NCBI GenBank assembly: GCA_947449735.1
Contig: CANFTB010000001.1
Location: forward strand, 124,001-188,000
Origin: Chthoniobacteraceae bacterium
Lineage (GTDB): Bacteria; Verrucomicrobiota; Verrucomicrobiia; Chthoniobacterales; Chthoniobacteraceae
Length of the DNA stretch: 64,000 nucleotides
Direction: 5' to 3'
Positions 61,837-64,000 of this stretch are shown piece by piece. The first letter of the stretch is position 1, and each line of letters begins with the position of its first letter. The translations under genes and the position numbers were made by a program. The notes beneath the pieces are model-generated. The model saw nothing but the letters and a program-made list of their open reading frames with translations. It had not been told where the DNA came from and searched no databases.

Positions 61837-62572
61837 GATTCACCCCTGAAAAAACGCGCGTCCCGTAGGTACGCGCCAGATTGTCCTGCGTAAACGCCTC
61901 CTGCACCGTCCCGGAAGCAATCAGTTCCCCGTTCAAAAGCAGCACCCCGTCGAACAGCTCCGGAACCGTCTGAAGGTCGTGATGCGAAATCAACAGAAGC
62001 TTCCCCTCAGAGCGCAGCCTCCGGAAAACCCCTCGCAACCCCTCCTGGCTCGGCTGATCCAGCCCGGTGAACGGTTCGTCCAGAAGCAGCACATGCGCCT
62101 CCTGCGCCAGCGCCCGGGCCAGAAACACCCGCTGCTGCTGACCGCCCGAAAGCGCCGAAATCTGGCGGTCCTGCAGCGCCGTCAACTGCACAGCCTCCAA
62201 CGCGGCATCCACCGCGTTCCTGTCCTCCTTGGAAAAACGCCGCCACCAGCGGACCCTCAAATAACGCCCCATTTCCACCACCCCCCTGACGGTTGTCGGA
62301 AAATCCCAGTCCACCATCTCGCGCTGGGGAAGATAAGCAAACTCCTGGCTCGCCCCGTGCATCCGGCGTCCGTGGAAAGAAACGGACCCCGTCTCCATTT
62401 CCAGCAACCCGGCGAGCGCCTTCAGCAGCGTGGACTTCCCCGCGCCGTTGGGCCCCAGCACCGCCACGCAGTTCCCGCAGGAAAGACTGAACCCCACATG
62501 GTGCAGCGCCGGCACGCGCCGGTAGCTCACCGTCAAATCCTCGACCACCAGGGAATGCGAATGCGCGCTCAT
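61820..62572 (-). CDS. znuC: Zinc-type ABC transporter ATP-binding protein
   Basis: This is a 250-residue ABC ATPase: Walker [15 protein letters not shown] (about 39-52), signature [15 protein letters not shown] (about 140-154), Walker [12 protein letters not shown] (about 159) and H-loop SHHD (about 197). The sequence before the signature ([21 protein letters not shown]) is typical of the Zn/Mn subfamily. It overlaps the upstream small-protein gene by 4 bases (ATGA) and the downstream permease gene by 17, so the three are translationally coupled. Confidence 0.94.
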   Translation of the reverse strand: MSAHSHSLVVEDLTVSYRRVPALHHVGFSLSCGNCVAVLGPNGAGKSTLLKALAGLLEMETGSVSFHGRRMHGASQEFAYLPQREMVDWDFPTTVRGVVEMGRYLRVRWWRRFSKEDRNAVDAALEAVQLTALQDRQISALSGGQQQRVFLARALAQEAHVLLLDEPFTGLDQPSQEGLRGVFRRLRSEGKLLLISHHDLQTVPELFDGVLLLNGELIASGTVQEAFTQDNLARTYGTRVFSGVNHGLAI

Positions 62573-62991
62573 GGAAAGGACACCACCGCCTCCGTTGTTT
62601 TCACGCCCCAGACGCTGCGGTCGTAGTCCGCGCCGTCAGGCCCGGTCAGTTGGAGACGCAGCGCTGCTTCCACCTCCCCCTCCCATTGCACCGCCACCGC
62701 GAGTTCCACCCCCTCCTGAGGGAAGGGAATCTCCAAAGCCGCCTCTACCCGGCGCTCCGGACGCTCCCGCTTCCACACCACCTTTCCCAGGTGGCTCACC
62801 TCCACTTGCAACGCAGTTTGGGAAAAAGTAAGCACCAGCGGCAGGCTCGCGACCAAGGGTTCCGGCGCGGCCTCGGCAGCCGCACCGGCCGCCTGCTCGT
62901 CACCGCGGCGCGTCAGCACGCTCAGGGGCCATGAGAGAAACAAAAGCACCCCCAGCAAAACCAAGGACCGCACCAGAGGAGATCCCTTCAT
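62569..62991 (-). CDS. Single-pass membrane protein inside the zinc operon
   Basis: This is a 140-residue protein. One N-terminal membrane helix (about 8-26, [18 protein letters not shown]) acts as anchor or uncleaved signal, followed by an Ala/Glu-rich linker and a beta-rich domain exposed outside the cytoplasm ([20 protein letters not shown], then [17 protein letters not shown]). No His or Cys cluster is seen. It lies 1 base after znuA and overlaps znuC by 4, so it is an integral part of the operon. I do not recognise the family; it may help dock ZnuA to the permease. Confidence 0.75.
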   Translation of the reverse strand: MKGSPLVRSLVLLGVLLFLSWPLSVLTRRGDEQAAGAAAEAAPEPLVASLPLVLTFSQTALQVEVSHLGKVVWKRERPERRVEAALEIPFPQEGVELAVAVQWEGEVEAALRLQLTGPDGADYDRSVWGVKTTEAVVSFP

Positions 62992-62992
62992 C

Positions 62993-63937
62993 TTACTTCA
63001 GCGCATCCACAATGGTGGTGACGTTATGCCGGACCATCCCGTCGTAGGTTGAGGCGCTTCCGGAGCCGAGGCCGTCCACCCAGAGCTGCCCGCCCAGAAC
63101 GGCGCCCGTCTCAGAGGTGATCTGCGTCAAAACCTTCGGGTTGGCGGTGTCCTCGGCAAACACGGCCTTCACCCGCTGCGCGCGGATGGTCGTGAGCAAT
63201 TCGGCGACCTGCTTGGAAGAAGGCTGCTCGGAAGCCGTCAGGCCCGAAACGGGATAAACCGTGAAGCCATGCTCCTTCGCAAAATACTGGAGCGCGTCGT
63301 GGGATGTCACCAGTTTGCGTTTGTCCCTGGGGAGCTCGGCTACCTTGAGCTTCGCCCATTTTAAGAGCGCGGACAATTCAGCGGAATACGCCTCCGCGTT
63401 TTTGGCGAAAAAATCCTTCTGCTCGGGCCTCATTTTCTGGAAAGCGTCGCGCACCACCCGCACCGCCTTTTGCGTGCTTTCGACGCTGTGCCACCAGTGT
63501 GGATCCTCCACCTTTTCCCCCTCCTCGTGCTTATCATGCTTATCGTGCTTCTGTCCCGGGCCGTGCGCATGCCCGGCGCCCTTCATCCAGAGCGTCGGCA
63601 ACTGGTCGCCCACCTCCAACACCTGGACCTTCCCGCCGGTGGCCTCCTTCAACTTCCCCACGTAACCCTCCATGTGCTTCGCCGAGAGCAAAACCACATC
63701 GGCCGCGGAGACCTTTTTTAGATCCGAGGGACGGGGCTCGAAGTCGTGCGGATCCGCCCCGATGGGGACGTGTCCGGTCACATTCACGGCATCCCCGCCC
63801 ACCCTTCCCGCGATCTCGGTGAGGATCGTGGAAAACACGGAAACCTTGAGCGCCTCCGCCGCCTGGAGAGGACTCGAGGAGACCGCAAAACACGAAGCGA
63901 CAAAAGCCGACAGCCATGTGAAAATTGTACGTTTCAT
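62993..63937 (-). CDS. znuA: Zinc ABC transporter substrate-binding protein
   Basis: This is a 314-residue cluster A-I binding protein in the periplasm. The start at 63937 gives a signal peptide (KRTIFTWLSAFVASCFAVSSSPLQA); ATG 63991 adds 18 residues. Metal ligands: His64 in ADPHDFEPRPSD, His147/His150 in DPHWWH, and later His/Asp in TSHDALQYFAKEHG. The His-rich loop GHAHGPGQKHDKHDKH (about 122-137), typical of zinc rather than manganese members, lies just before the second ligand. It is the first gene of the operon, so its upstream region should hold the control site. Confidence 0.95.
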   Translation of the reverse strand: MKRTIFTWLSAFVASCFAVSSSPLQAAEALKVSVFSTILTEIAGRVGGDAVNVTGHVPIGADPHDFEPRPSDLKKVSAADVVLLSAKHMEGYVGKLKEATGGKVQVLEVGDQLPTLWMKGAGHAHGPGQKHDKHDKHEEGEKVEDPHWWHSVESTQKAVRVVRDAFQKMRPEQKDFFAKNAEAYSAELSALLKWAKLKVAELPRDKRKLVTSHDALQYFAKEHGFTVYPVSGLTASEQPSSKQVAELLTTIRAQRVKAVFAEDTANPKVLTQITSETGAVLGGQLWVDGLGSGSASTYDGMVRHNVTTIVDALK

Positions 63938-63971
63938 CCGTTTTTCGAAAGCTGACAGACCGCCCGGCTTA

Positions 63972-63988
63972 TTGCAAATGAAATGCAA
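63972..63988. promoter_or_regulatory. Possible Zur-type operator upstream of znuA
   Basis: TTGCA (63972-63976) and TGCAA (63984-63988) form inverted arms around AATGAAA, about 35 bases before the znuA start. The pattern resembles the AT-rich imperfect palindromes of Fur-family zinc repressors. No zur gene is in the window to match it, so this is an inference from position and symmetry. Confidence 0.4.
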
Positions 63989-64000
63989 CAAGGCGCCTGC

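Overview
The window looks like a chromosomal segment of a GC-rich Gram-negative bacterium, most likely a member of the Verrucomicrobiota (PVC group). This is an inference from gene content. It has secreted Cys-x-Pro-Ser-Arg sulfatases, PVC-type beta-propeller/HEAT/cytochrome c giants with ThuA domains, a DUF4838 glycan-type protein, cupredoxin-propeller pairs, OpcA beside Zwf, and many genes without an obvious Shine-Dalgarno site. No rRNA, tRNA, prophage, complete insertion sequence or CRISPR array was seen.

Layout. 1-8.1 kb: end of a chromosome-partition SMC gene, a secreted PQQ-type propeller protein, a divergent sulfatase pair and a Tat-exported protein. 8.2-11.4 kb: a nickel/cobalt block with an outer-membrane-protein relic, rcnA, rcnR with its operator, and a nickel-pincer LarA-type racemase. 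11.5-16.6 kb: one 1687-residue secreted multidomain protein. 17.1-22.6 kb: a tightly coupled surface-polysaccharide operon of three GT4 glycosyltransferases and an O-antigen-ligase-like protein; the ligase tail overlaps the 3' end of an opposing quinone reductase gene. 23.4-27.1 kb: a DUF6572 gene, a conserved uncharacterised gene, a noncoding stretch dense in hairpins, and queA. 27.1-28.4 kb: 1.3 kb of mostly AT-rich noncoding DNA with a candidate small RNA, before an XRE-type regulator. 29-36 kb: NlpC/P60 lipoprotein, fabV, an isolated flagellin, a RelE-like gene coupled to a class V aminotransferase, and several small lipoproteins, one with an Ala-Pro minisatellite. 35.9-40.9 kb: an in-frame triple fusion (LMW phosphatase, ribose-5-phosphate isomerase B, serine hydroxymethyltransferase) followed by zwf and opcA. 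40.9-46.7 kb: an MFS transporter and secreted peptidase or acylase-like proteins. 46.8-52.1 kb: mnmE, hisC and a RapA-like helicase. 52.3-60.2 kb: secreted redox and glycan proteins. 60.2-63.9 kb: yajQ and a zinc ABC-transport operon.

How the genes fit together. The secreted sulfatases, propellers, ThuA giant, cupredoxin and DUF4838 protein suggest a polysaccharide degrader with periplasmic electron transfer. The 36-41 kb block joins the oxidative and non-oxidative pentose phosphate pathway to one-carbon metabolism. Metal homeostasis appears twice: nickel export beside a nickel enzyme, and zinc import with a possible Zur-type box. The strongest unusual items are the three-enzyme fusion, the hairpin-rich region at 25.4-25.7 kb, the terminator-ended candidate RNA at 27.4-27.5 kb, and the RelE-aminotransferase pair.
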